NCBI GenBank assembly: GCA_002243285.1
Contig: CP022585.1
Location: 4,080,641-4,144,640 of the forward strand
Origin: Candidatus Fluviicola riflensis
GTDB lineage: Bacteria > Bacteroidota > Bacteroidia > Flavobacteriales_D > Crocinitomicaceae
Reading direction: 5' to 3'
DNA length: 64,000 nucleotides
This document shows positions 16,268 to 24,828 of the stretch, piece after piece (the stretch's first letter is position 1; every line of letters begins with the position of its first letter). Position numbers and translations under genes: made by a program. Below the pieces are notes generated by a model that did not search any database, was not told the DNA's origin, and worked only from the letters and a program-made list of their open reading frames with translations.

Positions 16268-18134
16268 ATTCCGTTTTTAAGCCTTGGGCACTGCTTTTTT
16301 CATGAATGTCATAATAGATGAATCCCATCATGATGGCAAAGAACGGAAGCATTAAAAACATGAAAATGAGGTAAACGACTTGTCGCGTGATCATGGCCGG
16401 AACCATAAAATCTTCGGTAAAATTACGGGAAATGTTTTTCACAAAATCAGCCAGCATGTCCAGCAAATCGGGCATCGGCGGTTCCTGAAACAGATTGCCG
16501 TCATGAATACTGAACACCAAAGCGATTGGCTGCGCAAAGAGGAACAAAATGAGCGATAAAACCGAAATGGAAAGAATAGTGTTTCCGTAAGCGCGGGCGC
16601 TGTAAGAAAAACCGTTGCGGATGCGTTGTCCCAATGATTCATTACCAAGAACGAGTCCTACGCTGTTTAACCAAAAAAACGGTATCAGGAAAACACAGAT
16701 GAACAACCAGTACCATGGCACTAAGAAGAGCATGACGTATAGCATTAAATTGCAGAGCCACACACCGAATAGATTTTTGAAACAGAAACGGAAAAATGTT
16801 CCCCAATCCAGCTTCTTTTCCTGGTGTTTGAATCCGTAAAACACAGAAATCATCAGAACGGCAAAAACATACGTCCAGCCAAGCATCACCAGTACATCCT
16901 GCAAACTTCCCATTCCGAAGCCCATCATAATTTCCATCTGCGCCGCCCAGTCATACCAATATTGATGGGTAATATCTTCGTAGCGGGCGCTATCTTGCAA
17001 TACGATCATTACCAAAATCAGCGGTAAAGTGAGCAACAAGTTAATCTTGATGATTTTGCCAATATGAATGCGGTAAAAAGCAAAAGTATCGGCAAACATC
17101 TGACCGAAACTGCGCAGTTTGTGCAGATTAAAACGTTCCTGGTATTCCTGTGGCGGAACATTTTGCTCGTAAACCAGCTCCGGGTGCTTGCGCGCCACCA
17201 TCACCGGGTAAATGATGTAATAAAAAACAATCAGGCCGAAGGAAAGCATAATGAGCGTCCATTTCGACCATTCCGGTAAAACGAGATAATTGTGCGTTAC
17301 GAAGCTTTCCAAAAATCCGGCGGCAATCAAAAACGGCACGAGGCTCATCATGATTTTTAATCCGCGCTTGGCTGAAAGCTGAAGACTTTGCAATCTGGTA
17401 TACGATCCGGGGAAAAGCCAGCCGTTTCCAAGCGTTATTCCTGCTCCACCGGCGATGACAATGGCACTGATCTCAAATGCACCGTGAATCCAGATTCCCA
17501 AAAAAGAAGTGATCAGCACGCCTTTGAGGTGAAAGAAGTACTGGAACGCGCCCAGCATTACACCGTTTTGGAAAATAAAGATATGTGTTCCGATGGTAAA
17601 GAATATGCCTAAAATAAAGGTAAGAAATGCGACGCGTATATTGTTGATCGTAATATCGAAGAACATTTTTACCTGCGATTGGCTTTGGTAAACGGCCAGC
17701 GGATCTTTGTTTGCGATGTTGTTGAGTGTCATATCAACGTAATCATCGCCCAGGATTACTCGTGGAAAATCAGGATTAAAGTCGGTTGTTACCGCGCCAA
17801 GAACAGCCCAAAATAAAAACAAACACAGGGCAAAAAGCAGGTGTTTGCGTGAGCGGTAAATCTCAATGGGAAGCGATGTTTTCCAGACGGTAAAAAACTT
17901 ACCGAGCGATTCGCTGCGTTCCTTGTGCACCAGGTTATGAATTCCCTGCGCAATTTGATTGAGATAAACACGAACCGTTCTGCGATTGTAAAAAGTTTGG
18001 GCATAGCTCAAATCATCCGTAATATCGGAGTAGAGATCGGCAATTTCTTCCGGATCACCTTGCTTATTGGCAGCAAGTTCCTGGAACCGTTTCCATTTCT
18101 CTTTGTTTTGTTCTATGAAGGATGTTTCTTTCAT
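16212..18134 (-). CDS. SpoIIM-like membrane protein with long C-terminal membrane extension
   Basis: A 640-residue polytopic protein. Residues 1-330 match the stage II sporulation protein M family as found in non-sporulating Bacteroidota: a helical head with ADLYSDITDDLSYAQTFY, a TM segment, then GAFQYFFHLKGVLITSFLGIW and the family's conserved IHGAFEISAIVIAGGAGI. The remaining 310 residues carry five or six more hydrophobic segments, making it about twice the size of a simple SpoIIM protein. It is the first gene of the MoxR operon (spoIIM-like, DUF4129, DUF4350, moxR, DUF58). Its precise role is unknown; a membrane platform for the MoxR machinery is inference. Confidence 0.82.
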   Translation of the reverse strand: MKETSFIEQNKEKWKRFQELAANKQGDPEEIADLYSDITDDLSYAQTFYNRRTVRVYLNQIAQGIHNLVHKERSESLGKFFTVWKTSLPIEIYRSRKHLLFALCLFLFWAVLGAVTTDFNPDFPRVILGDDYVDMTLNNIANKDPLAVYQSQSQVKMFFDITINNIRVAFLTFILGIFFTIGTHIFIFQNGVMLGAFQYFFHLKGVLITSFLGIWIHGAFEISAIVIAGGAGITLGNGWLFPGSYTRLQSLQLSAKRGLKIMMSLVPFLIAAGFLESFVTHNYLVLPEWSKWTLIMLSFGLIVFYYIIYPVMVARKHPELVYEQNVPPQEYQERFNLHKLRSFGQMFADTFAFYRIHIGKIIKINLLLTLPLILVMIVLQDSARYEDITHQYWYDWAAQMEIMMGFGMGSLQDVLVMLGWTYVFAVLMISVFYGFKHQEKKLDWGTFFRFCFKNLFGVWLCNLMLYVMLFLVPWYWLFICVFLIPFFWLNSVGLVLGNESLGQRIRNGFSYSARAYGNTILSISVLSLILFLFAQPIALVFSIHDGNLFQEPPMPDLLDMLADFVKNISRNFTEDFMVPAMITRQVVYLIFMFLMLPFFAIMMGFIYYDIHEKSSAQGLKTEFESFGKRKRNQETSIDFD

Positions 18135-18244
18135 CTAGGTCCGGCTAAAAATAGTTGTTTTCTTGGTTTTACATTCTTTTTTCAGAATTTCTTTTTCCAA
18201 GAACTATTAAACACGATAGTTACCATAGATGTGATTCATTTAAT

Positions 18245-18316
18245 AACCACATAGGACACATAGATAACATAGAAAACAGGCGTAAAATCTATGTTTCCTA
18301 TGTTATCTATGTGGTT
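18245..18316. repeat. 28-bp imperfect inverted repeat ('ACATAGATAACATAG')
   Basis: AACCACATAGGACACATAGA... (from 18245) pairs with ...CTATGTGGTT (ending 18316). Inner words ACATAGATAACATAG and CTATGTTATCTATGT are exact partners, and the spacer is about 16 nt. It lies in the 211-base gap between the MoxR operon start and the end of the anti-sigma gene. No similarity to the other repeat families is seen. Confidence 0.75.
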
Positions 18317-18345
18317 AAGTTTTTTGAGTGGTGCTTTTCAGGATT

Positions 18346-19389
18346 TTATAAACTCGCTGTTTGGTGCGACACCTCTAGTTTACCGAACTTGAAATAAAAT
18401 CCGCCGCCTTTTTTCTTCGCGGCCTTTGCTGTTCTGAGATCAACAGGAGTATTGAATGTTTCCGAAAGACGCGTTGTCACCGGTTTGATCGGGTTTTTCA
18501 TTTCATCAACCGAAACCACGGCAACATCATGATTTGGCAATGTTTCAGGAGCGACTTTAATGGTTTGTGGAATCACCAATGGTGAAATAGTTTTATCATT
18601 ACCACCCGAAAGCCGAGCCTGGCGTTTTTCCAACGAAGCCAAAACCGTTCCTTCGTGCAAAATACTACGCTGATAAACCGGACGTTTCGGAGAATTCGGT
18701 TGCGGGCCTTTTACTTTTTTGCTGTTTGGAGACTGTTGCTGGTCAACCGGAGTCTGCTTTCCATTCGAGTTTTTGACCTTAATGATTTTGTCACCTTTGT
18801 CTCTTCCGTGATCTGCTTGTTTGCCGGAATGTTGCTCGGTTTTAGCAATTGATTCTGATGTTGTTGGTTTTCCCTGGTTCGATTCGCTTTGATTCAACCC
18901 GATGGTAAAGATCAGTGCCAAACCTGCAGCTACTGCCAAACCTGTAAACCACATCGGGATTACACGTCCGCCGACAGGTTTTTTCAAGTCTGCTTTTCCT
19001 TCGTAAACAACTGTCTCATCTGCTTCGAATGTTGTTAAAGCATAAAGCCGGGCATCTTGCTGGTAATGTGCATTTGCTTCGAGCCAATGGTTTAGCTGGG
19101 CAGATTGTTCGTTCGAAAGCAGACCTTCCTGGCGGGCAATGAGGAAAAATTCAATTGTTTCGGCGTTCAGGTCGCTCATGCTGATGCCTTGTTTCAGGCT
19201 TAATTTTTGAAGCGCATCGAATGATTCTTCTGACGGTTGAAGCATAATCAGTTCATCTTCCTCAACCGAAAGTTCCGGGTGAGCGGCCAAAAATGCTTCA
19301 AAGGCAACCAGTGTTTCACCCGATAGATTTCCCTCAAGGTAATCCAGGTAAAACGCTTCGTAATTTTCTATCGTTATCGGCATGTTCAT
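18346..19389 (-). CDS. Anti-sigma-factor-like membrane protein
   Basis: A 347-residue protein partnered with the ECF sigma gene immediately upstream (4-base overlap). The N-terminus MNMPITIENYEAFYLDYLEGNLS is the pattern common to Bacteroidota anti-sigma regulators, in which a short helical domain would hold the sigma factor in the cytoplasm. One TM segment (MWFTGLAVAAGLALIFTIGL) follows near residues 145-167. The external part is basic and low in complexity (Gln/Lys/Asn/Pro-rich), with no obvious enzymatic fold and ending in GGGFYFKFGKLEV. It lacks a zinc-type HxxxCxxC motif. The function is inferred from architecture and coupling. Confidence 0.75.
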   Translation of the reverse strand: MNMPITIENYEAFYLDYLEGNLSGETLVAFEAFLAAHPELSVEEDELIMLQPSEESFDALQKLSLKQGISMSDLNAETIEFFLIARQEGLLSNEQSAQLNHWLEANAHYQQDARLYALTTFEADETVVYEGKADLKKPVGGRVIPMWFTGLAVAAGLALIFTIGLNQSESNQGKPTTSESIAKTEQHSGKQADHGRDKGDKIIKVKNSNGKQTPVDQQQSPNSKKVKGPQPNSPKRPVYQRSILHEGTVLASLEKRQARLSGGNDKTISPLVIPQTIKVAPETLPNHDVAVVSVDEMKNPIKPVTTRLSETFNTPVDLRTAKAAKKKGGGFYFKFGKLEVSHQTASL

Positions 19390-19871
19390 GCTACTAATTC
19401 TATGTCTTTTAAATAAGTCTTCAATGTCTGTCTGGCACGGAAGATATACACTTTCACTTGTGACTCGGTCAAACCAGTAATTTCGGCGATCTCATCGTAG
19501 TGATAACCTTCATAATCGCGCAAAAGCACCACTGTTTTCTGAATCTCCGGAAGTCGTTCCAGTGCTTCCTGCAGTACTTTCTGAATATCAAACAAATGCG
19601 CATTGTCTTGCGTTCCCTGTCGTTCAATTCCTTCTAAAGTTCCGGAACGGGCTTCTTTTTTCATCACATCCACCAAACAATGGTAGGCGGTAGTAAACAA
19701 GTACGATTTTGCTTTCTCTACTTGTATGTCTTCATGTTTTTCCCACACTTTGGCAAAAGTTTCCTGCACAATGTCATCCGCCAGCATCTTGTTTCGTGTG
19801 TGTTTGAGCACAAAACGAAAGATATTATCTGCGTATTGATCAATTGCGTTATTGTAGTCTTTTGCGTTCAT
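19386..19871 (-). CDS. ECF-family RNA polymerase sigma factor
   Basis: A 161-residue sigma-70-family factor with region 2 (NIFRFVLKHTRNKMLADDIV then QETFAKVWE) and region 4 (LERLPEIQKTVVLLRDYEGYHYDEIAEITG, followed by TESQVKVYIFRARQTLK). Regions 1 and 3 are absent, as expected for ECF factors. It should direct RNA polymerase to a stress or envelope regulon when released by the anti-sigma protein encoded directly downstream. The ATG at 19871 is taken. A GTAAC-17-GTC motif at 19894-19918 looks like a target site for its own kind, suggesting autoregulation. Confidence 0.93.
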   Translation of the reverse strand: MNAKDYNNAIDQYADNIFRFVLKHTRNKMLADDIVQETFAKVWEKHEDIQVEKAKSYLFTTAYHCLVDVMKKEARSGTLEGIERQGTQDNAHLFDIQKVLQEALERLPEIQKTVVLLRDYEGYHYDEIAEITGLTESQVKVYIFRARQTLKTYLKDIELVA

Positions 19872-19893
19872 GTAGCATAATCATCTCTCGTAA

Positions 19894-19918
19894 GACCCAG
19901 AAGCCTCAATAAAGTTAC
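19894..19918 (-). promoter_or_regulatory. Candidate ECF autoregulatory promoter
   Basis: On the minus strand GTAAC (19914-19918) is separated by 17 nt from GTC (19894-19896), 22 nt upstream of the sigma-factor ATG. 'AAC' and 'GTC' are the usual -35 and -10 cores of ECF promoters. Confidence 0.45.
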
Positions 19919-19974
19919 AGCGATTTTTAATTTTTTTCTGGTTTTTTTGAAAAACCCTGATTTTATTAGGAATT

Positions 19975-20080
19975 GATGCTTGATTTTTGATGCTGAATGT
20001 TTGATTGGCTTCTCCTTCTTAAGGTTTCCAAAATTGTGCTTCTCTCTAAAAATCTCATCCAACATCAAAAATCAAGCATC
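19975..20080. repeat. 18-bp perfect inverted repeat in divergent gap
   Basis: GATGCTTGATTTTTGATG (19975-19992) has an exact reverse complement at 20063-20080, 70 nt away. It lies between the divergent sigma-factor and msrB genes. The spacer has no recognisable ORF. Confidence 0.8.
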
Positions 20081-20145
20081 AAACATTTTTCGAAGAAAAA
20101 AAATCCAATTCAATATCTTATGCGTAACTTCTAAAAACAACAATC

Positions 20146-20646
20146 ATGAGACATCTATTTTTAGGAATATGTACGCTTTCAATCATCGCGCTTTCTTCCT
20201 GCAACGCACAACCGGATTCAACAAAAACACAAGAAATTATGTCAAAGTCAAACACAAAATATAACGAACTGACGCCGCAAGAGCAGGATGTGATCCTGAA
20301 CAAAGCGACTGACCGGCCATTTACAGGCGATTATTACGATAAAGACGACAAAGGATTGTATATCTGCCGTCAGTGCAATAATCCGCTTTATACTTCCGAA
20401 GATAAATTCGAAGCACATTGTGGCTGGCCGAGTTTTGATGCCGCAATTGAGGGCGCGGTAACAAATGTTCCCGATGCCGATGGTATGCGGGTAGAAATTA
20501 TCTGCAACAATTGTCACGGACATTTGGGCCATGTCTTTACAGGTGAGGGATTTACTGATAAAGACACGCGTTATTGTGTAAACACAAGTTCCATATTATT
20601 TGTCCCGGCGAATAAAACGAAAGATCTACCGGCGGTAATCAAATAG
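20146..20646 (+). CDS. msrB: Peptide-methionine (R)-S-oxide reductase, exported lipoprotein
   Basis: A 166-residue MsrB. The first 19 residues (MRHLFLGICTLSIIALSSC) form a lipoprotein signal with lipobox Cys19, so the enzyme is predicted to be membrane-anchored outside the cytoplasm, repairing oxidised methionine in envelope proteins. The core is complete: RPFTGDYYDKDDKGLYIC, zinc pairs CRQC and CNNC, HCGWPSFD, HGHLGHVF, and the catalytic Cys in DTRYCVNTSSILF. The family usually has N-S at the position written here as NT. It is a stand-alone gene divergent from the sigma factor. A hairpin at 20752-20782 followed by T residues could be its terminator. Confidence 0.92.
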   Translation: MRHLFLGICTLSIIALSSCNAQPDSTKTQEIMSKSNTKYNELTPQEQDVILNKATDRPFTGDYYDKDDKGLYICRQCNNPLYTSEDKFEAHCGWPSFDAAIEGAVTNVPDADGMRVEIICNNCHGHLGHVFTGEGFTDKDTRYCVNTSSILFVPANKTKDLPAVIK

Positions 20647-20688
20647 GATTGGCAGTAATTTTCCCCAAAAAAGAGTCACAATGCTCAC

Positions 20689-20782
20689 GCTATTGGCGAC
20701 ACGCGATCAGCGAAGGCGCAAATTTTTGAAGGATAAAGACCTATTGAGGCCACAAAGGCGATTTAGGGTAGATTGCCTTTGT
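20689..20782. repeat. Repeat related to 60602-60767, with terminal hairpin
   Basis: GCTATTGGCGACA (20689-20701) followed by GCGATC and GAAGGCG recurs at 60735-60765. ACAAAGGC (20752-20759) and GCCTTTGT (20775-20782) form a hairpin followed by a T-rich tract; the same two words are also an inverted pair at 60602-60682. The hairpin lies between the convergent msrB and OmpA genes and could terminate both. Confidence 0.65.
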
Positions 20783-20807
20783 AGTTTTTTGCAGTGAATT
20801 TAAGCCA

Positions 20808-21551
20808 TCATTTCCTGCTAAAAACAACCTCCACCCGGCGATTGATGGCCATATTTTCCTGGGAATTTTCTTCGACCAACGGCTGTGAATTGCTAAAACC
20901 GCGACAACTCATTCGGTTTGCCGTAATTCCGTTTTCAGTTAAATAGGATTTAACCCGTTCAGCCCTTTTTTCCGAAAGTGGTTGGTCGTTATCGCAACAA
21001 ACATGACCATTAAGCTGAATGATTAAATCCGGGTCTGAAGCAAGTAGCGCTTTTAGTTGGATCAATATTGGCGTAGCACTCGGTAATAAATTATCGGTTC
21101 CCGGTTCGAAATTGATTTTTAAATCGACCGGTAAACCAAGCGTGAACGTCGGTTCTACCTTGTAAACCAAAATATCCACACGCCTGAATTGTGCATCGGG
21201 GAGCGTTGAGTTTCCATGAGCTTCATTGCGATTTGTACTGTCGATTGCACATGATTTCAATTTGGATTTACCGACCAAATCAGTTACGGATAACATTCGA
21301 TGAGATGCCAGTTGTTGATTGGAAGCCGCACTAGCAATGGTGTCGGTGTAACCGAAAAGTTCGATGCGACCATTTTCGCCAACGTTGATCGTATTCAGTT
21401 TACGGACAAGTTGTTCTTTGTTTTCAACGATTGAACTTCCGTAATCAAACAGAACGGAAATAGAATCGACTTTTGTTTGTTTGACAAATTCCTGCGTGAA
21501 AGCAGTTGTTGTACAGCAGAAACCAATGATCAGGAGAGTAAAAATTCGCAT
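20808..21551 (-). CDS. OmpA-like protein with two tandem OmpA-type regions
   Basis: A 247-residue exported protein. The start at 21551 gives signal peptide MRIFTLLIIGFCCTTTAFTQ; the longer frame adds 20 non-signal residues. The C-terminal half is a standard OmpA peptidoglycan-binding domain (INFEPGTDNLLPSATPIL, IQLNGHVC, LSEKRAERVKSYL, MSCRGFSNSQPL, INRRVEVVF). The N-terminal half shows the same order of elements (VLFDYGSSIVENKEQLVRKL, IELFGYTDT, SNQQLASHRMLSV, QFRRVDILVY), so it is probably a second, divergent copy. It is the last gene of the cysS-rnpA-ctp-ligase run. A role in attaching the outer membrane to peptidoglycan is expected. Confidence 0.85.
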   Translation of the reverse strand: MRIFTLLIIGFCCTTTAFTQEFVKQTKVDSISVLFDYGSSIVENKEQLVRKLNTINVGENGRIELFGYTDTIASAASNQQLASHRMLSVTDLVGKSKLKSCAIDSTNRNEAHGNSTLPDAQFRRVDILVYKVEPTFTLGLPVDLKINFEPGTDNLLPSATPILIQLKALLASDPDLIIQLNGHVCCDNDQPLSEKRAERVKSYLTENGITANRMSCRGFSNSQPLVEENSQENMAINRRVEVVFSRK

Positions 21552-21589
21552 AGGGGCTTTTTTGGGGTAATGTTGGAAAATGACTTTTG

Positions 21590-23152
21590 TTACATCTTTC
21601 CGGTTGGCCAAATCTTCTGAGAACCGACCAGCAAACCATAGAAAAGTGAAATAAACACCACGCCCATCAAGGTTTCAAGTGTATCCTCAATGAGGAAAGA
21701 GCTCATGGCAATTCCGGCAAAAGCGACGACGATAAATGATCGTTTTTTCCACCCGATGAAGAGGAAAGCGAACCACCAGGCCAAAAATCCGATCAACCCG
21801 AAAATACCTGAACTGATCCATGAAGTCATGTATTGATTGTGTGCCCGAAGTTGCAATTCGGGTTGCAGCAAGGTTGAATGCGTGTTGTAATAGAGCTTAA
21901 AACGTTGATCAACATCGCCGGAACCGACGCCCAAAAGCCAATTTTCTTTAATGATAGCGCGGGCTGCTTTCCAGTATTCAAGTCGTTGCAAAAGCGAGTG
22001 ACCATTGGGATTTTCAGGATGCTCGAGCTGGTGTTTCAGTCCGTGTAAACGTGCTTTAAAACCACCTTTCGTTAAACAAACAGACGCAAAACCATCTTCT
22101 ACAAATCGGATATCGGTTTTCGACATTGAGGAAAATCCGAGTGAATCTTTTCGCAAACCTTTCGACGACATATAGCGCCACAGCGTGAGATAAAGCGGCT
22201 GATTTTTACGGTCTTTCCCCGTTTTATAATCGATCTTTGAAGCAGCATTCCACGATTTCTCCAGTTCCACTTCGCTAATGAAGGCAATTACCGGGTAACC
22301 ATTTTCCCAGATCACGTGGTTCATATCGGTGCGGTACCAGTTGCCGTTTACCGTATAACGATCCGGGTTTTTGAGTGAAATTTTGTGTGGAGTCGGCTGA
22401 AAAAAAGCAATGATCCACCAGCAAAATCCACCTGTAACTAACAATCCTGTGAGCAGTAAGGCATTTTTCAACCAGCGTTTTTTCAGTGAATAAAGCAAAA
22501 ACAGCACGCTTACCAGCAGCAAAATTCCCACGGAAAGATACCCCGAAATGATCTGCGAAAAATAGGTATACCACAACCACCAAACGATCAGGATGAACGG
22601 AATGATGCGATGCGGTAGTCGTTCAATAAACCAGGTAATGCACAGTGCAATTCCCATCACAATCATCAGCGCGAAACGAATGTGTGAGCCGAACAACGAA
22701 AGTCCGCGAATATCATCGTACGTTTTATTGCCCCACCAATGCATGTACGTCCCCACATTGATGAACGAAATCACAAAAACACTTGCCAGGAAAAACGCAC
22801 CAATCAGGTAAAGATGCTTGCGTTCGGTGATTGGTTTTATAACCAGGACTAAGGGAATGGAATAAAGCGGCAACTTGGCGTTGAAATCGTGCAAAGCATA
22901 ACTGAAATCGGTTGTCCAAAGCAATGAGATCCATTCGCAGGCGATGAAAAACCACAATCCCCAGGCCAGTTTATTGGTTTTCAGATTTTGCCAATAATCT
23001 TTGAATTTCGCTTCGAGCAGGATGTTTAAAACCAGCAACATCGTAGCCAATGAAAGCGGAATTTTACTGGCGGGTAATCCACCGGCGAGGCCAATACAGC
23101 TAAAAATGTGAATGTATAAATGAACAGGCTTGCCTGTCAGACGATCCAGCAT
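21590..23152 (-). CDS. O-antigen ligase-like (Wzy_C) polytopic membrane protein
   Basis: A 520-residue membrane protein with about ten to twelve hydrophobic segments. It has a large extracytoplasmic loop near residues 285-410 that contains YWKAARAIIKENWLLGVGSGDV and, close by, HSTLLQPELQLRAHNQYMTSW. The GxGxGD and 'HNQY' pattern in that loop is characteristic of the O-antigen ligase / Wzy polymerase superfamily. It would join or polymerise lipid-linked glycans on the outer face of the inner membrane. No other glycan genes are adjacent, so ligase and polymerase roles cannot be separated. It starts 29 bases after the ctp stop. Confidence 0.85.
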   Translation of the reverse strand: MLDRLTGKPVHLYIHIFSCIGLAGGLPASKIPLSLATMLLVLNILLEAKFKDYWQNLKTNKLAWGLWFFIACEWISLLWTTDFSYALHDFNAKLPLYSIPLVLVIKPITERKHLYLIGAFFLASVFVISFINVGTYMHWWGNKTYDDIRGLSLFGSHIRFALMIVMGIALCITWFIERLPHRIIPFILIVWWLWYTYFSQIISGYLSVGILLLVSVLFLLYSLKKRWLKNALLLTGLLVTGGFCWWIIAFFQPTPHKISLKNPDRYTVNGNWYRTDMNHVIWENGYPVIAFISEVELEKSWNAASKIDYKTGKDRKNQPLYLTLWRYMSSKGLRKDSLGFSSMSKTDIRFVEDGFASVCLTKGGFKARLHGLKHQLEHPENPNGHSLLQRLEYWKAARAIIKENWLLGVGSGDVDQRFKLYYNTHSTLLQPELQLRAHNQYMTSWISSGIFGLIGFLAWWFAFLFIGWKKRSFIVVAFAGIAMSSFLIEDTLETLMGVVFISLFYGLLVGSQKIWPTGKM

Positions 23153-23181
23153 AATGTAGTTTGCAGTTTCTGGGTTAACGC

Positions 23182-24828
23182 TTAAAAACCAAGAATAGTA
23201 TTGTACATTTTTTTATCCTGCAAAACTTCCAATGCTTTATTCACATCGCGATCTTCCTGGAATGCCTGCTCCGCGCGACCGTTTTGGTAATAATAGCGCG
23301 AAACGATTTCATTGGAAAGAATATCGATGATTTCGGCTTTGAATTTTTCCAGGTCACGCTCTTTTGACGGAGTTACACGTGCAAGCAACGCTTCGTATTC
23401 AGCCTTCATGTCACCATAAAAACCTTCTTCCTCGGCTGTTTTTTTCATTCTCTCCAAATCTTCCTCCGAAGCGGTCGAGTAAGTAAAATCCTGTTTCAAT
23501 GCATAGGCTTTGAACAACGCGTATTCTTCTTCCGTCAATTTGTAATTGCGTGCCGGCCCGATAGAAGGATGTTTGCGCACAAAATCAGTTGCGAAATCAA
23601 AGATGATGTTGCTGATTACCAATGTTCCGGTAAGACGGCTATAGTTCAGTTGTTCTACCACCAAATCAGGTTCGATTCCACGTGCGTCAATTACTTTTCT
23701 GCCATTGGAAGTAGTGAAGGTTTTGAGCAATGAATCGGAAATTGCCTGTGGTTTTTCACCGGCCTCGCGGTCGTAGTATTCCAATCGCTGCACACAACGC
23801 CCTGAAGGTGTGTAATACTTTGAGATGGTGATTTTTACCTTGGAACCGTATTTCAAATCGAAGGTACGCTGCACCAATCCTTTTCCGTAGGAAGTGGTTC
23901 CGATAATCACTGCGCGATCCAGATCCTGTAAACTTCCGGCAACAATTTCACTCGCCGAAGCCGATCCGCCATCAACCAATACAACCAGCGGAATGGTCAA
24001 GTCCATGGGTGCTTCAGTTGTCTGGTACACGCGGTTTTCCTCTTTGATTCTTCCTTTTGTGGTTACAACAGTTTGGTCTTTTTTCACGAACATATTCACG
24101 ATGCGCACTGCTTCAATAAGCAAACCGCCGCCGTTTCCACGCAAATCGAGTACCAGCGATTCCATTCCCTTTTGTTTCAACGCTTCGAAAGCTGCTTTTA
24201 CTTCCGTAGAAGCAGTTTGGGTGAAACTGTTCAGTTTGATGTAACCGGTTTTGTCATTGAGCATTCCCGAGTAAGGAACATCCTGCAACTTGATTTCTTC
24301 GCGTGTTATCGGGAAAATAAGTACATCGCCGGCACGTTCTACTTCCAGTTGAATCGTAGAACCTTTCGGGCCTTTTAATGCATTGGACACCTCTTCGCTG
24401 TCTTTGCCTTTCATATCGATTTTGTCGATCGAAAGGATTTTGTCACCCGCTTTTGCCCCGGCTTTAAACGACGGACTTCCTTCATAAGGCTCAGTGATAA
24501 ATGTATATTCGCCCACTTTGCGCACCAAAGCACCGATTCCACCGTATTGGCCGGTTGTCATCAGGCGGTAATCTTCCATATTCGATTCGTGGTAATAAAC
24601 CGTGTACGGGTCCAGTTCCTTCAACATAGCATCGATGGCAGTTTTACCCATCGCACCCGGTTGCGGATCATCCACGTAATACATATCGATGTGCTGGTAG
24701 ATGAGGTCCATCAGCTCCAGGTTTTTCAATACTTCGAACCCGTTTGACTGAGCTGTTCCTGTAAAAAATACAAGGGAGAATAAAACTCCCAATGTGCTCG
24801 ATTTCAAGCTATTTTTGATGTGTTTCAT
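23182..24828 (-). CDS. C-terminal processing protease, S41 family
   Basis: A 548-residue exported serine protease. The signal peptide covers about residues 1-26 (TLGVLFSLVFFTGTAQ). A helical N-terminal region is followed by a PDZ domain (AGAKAGDKILSIDKIDMKG, residues 122-141) and the S41 core (SLVLDLRGNGGGLLIEAVRI). The catalytic pair is read as Ser291 in GGSASASE and Lys316 in TSYGKGLVQ, with the 25-residue spacing known for Prc/CtpA. A 150-residue helical C-terminal extension follows. It acts in the periplasm on envelope proteins. Its first 20 bases overlap the end of rnpA, so the two genes are co-transcribed. Confidence 0.93.
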   Translation of the reverse strand: MKHIKNSLKSSTLGVLFSLVFFTGTAQSNGFEVLKNLELMDLIYQHIDMYYVDDPQPGAMGKTAIDAMLKELDPYTVYYHESNMEDYRLMTTGQYGGIGALVRKVGEYTFITEPYEGSPSFKAGAKAGDKILSIDKIDMKGKDSEEVSNALKGPKGSTIQLEVERAGDVLIFPITREEIKLQDVPYSGMLNDKTGYIKLNSFTQTASTEVKAAFEALKQKGMESLVLDLRGNGGGLLIEAVRIVNMFVKKDQTVVTTKGRIKEENRVYQTTEAPMDLTIPLVVLVDGGSASASEIVAGSLQDLDRAVIIGTTSYGKGLVQRTFDLKYGSKVKITISKYYTPSGRCVQRLEYYDREAGEKPQAISDSLLKTFTTSNGRKVIDARGIEPDLVVEQLNYSRLTGTLVISNIIFDFATDFVRKHPSIGPARNYKLTEEEYALFKAYALKQDFTYSTASEEDLERMKKTAEEEGFYGDMKAEYEALLARVTPSKERDLEKFKAEIIDILSNEIVSRYYYQNGRAEQAFQEDRDVNKALEVLQDKKMYNTILGF

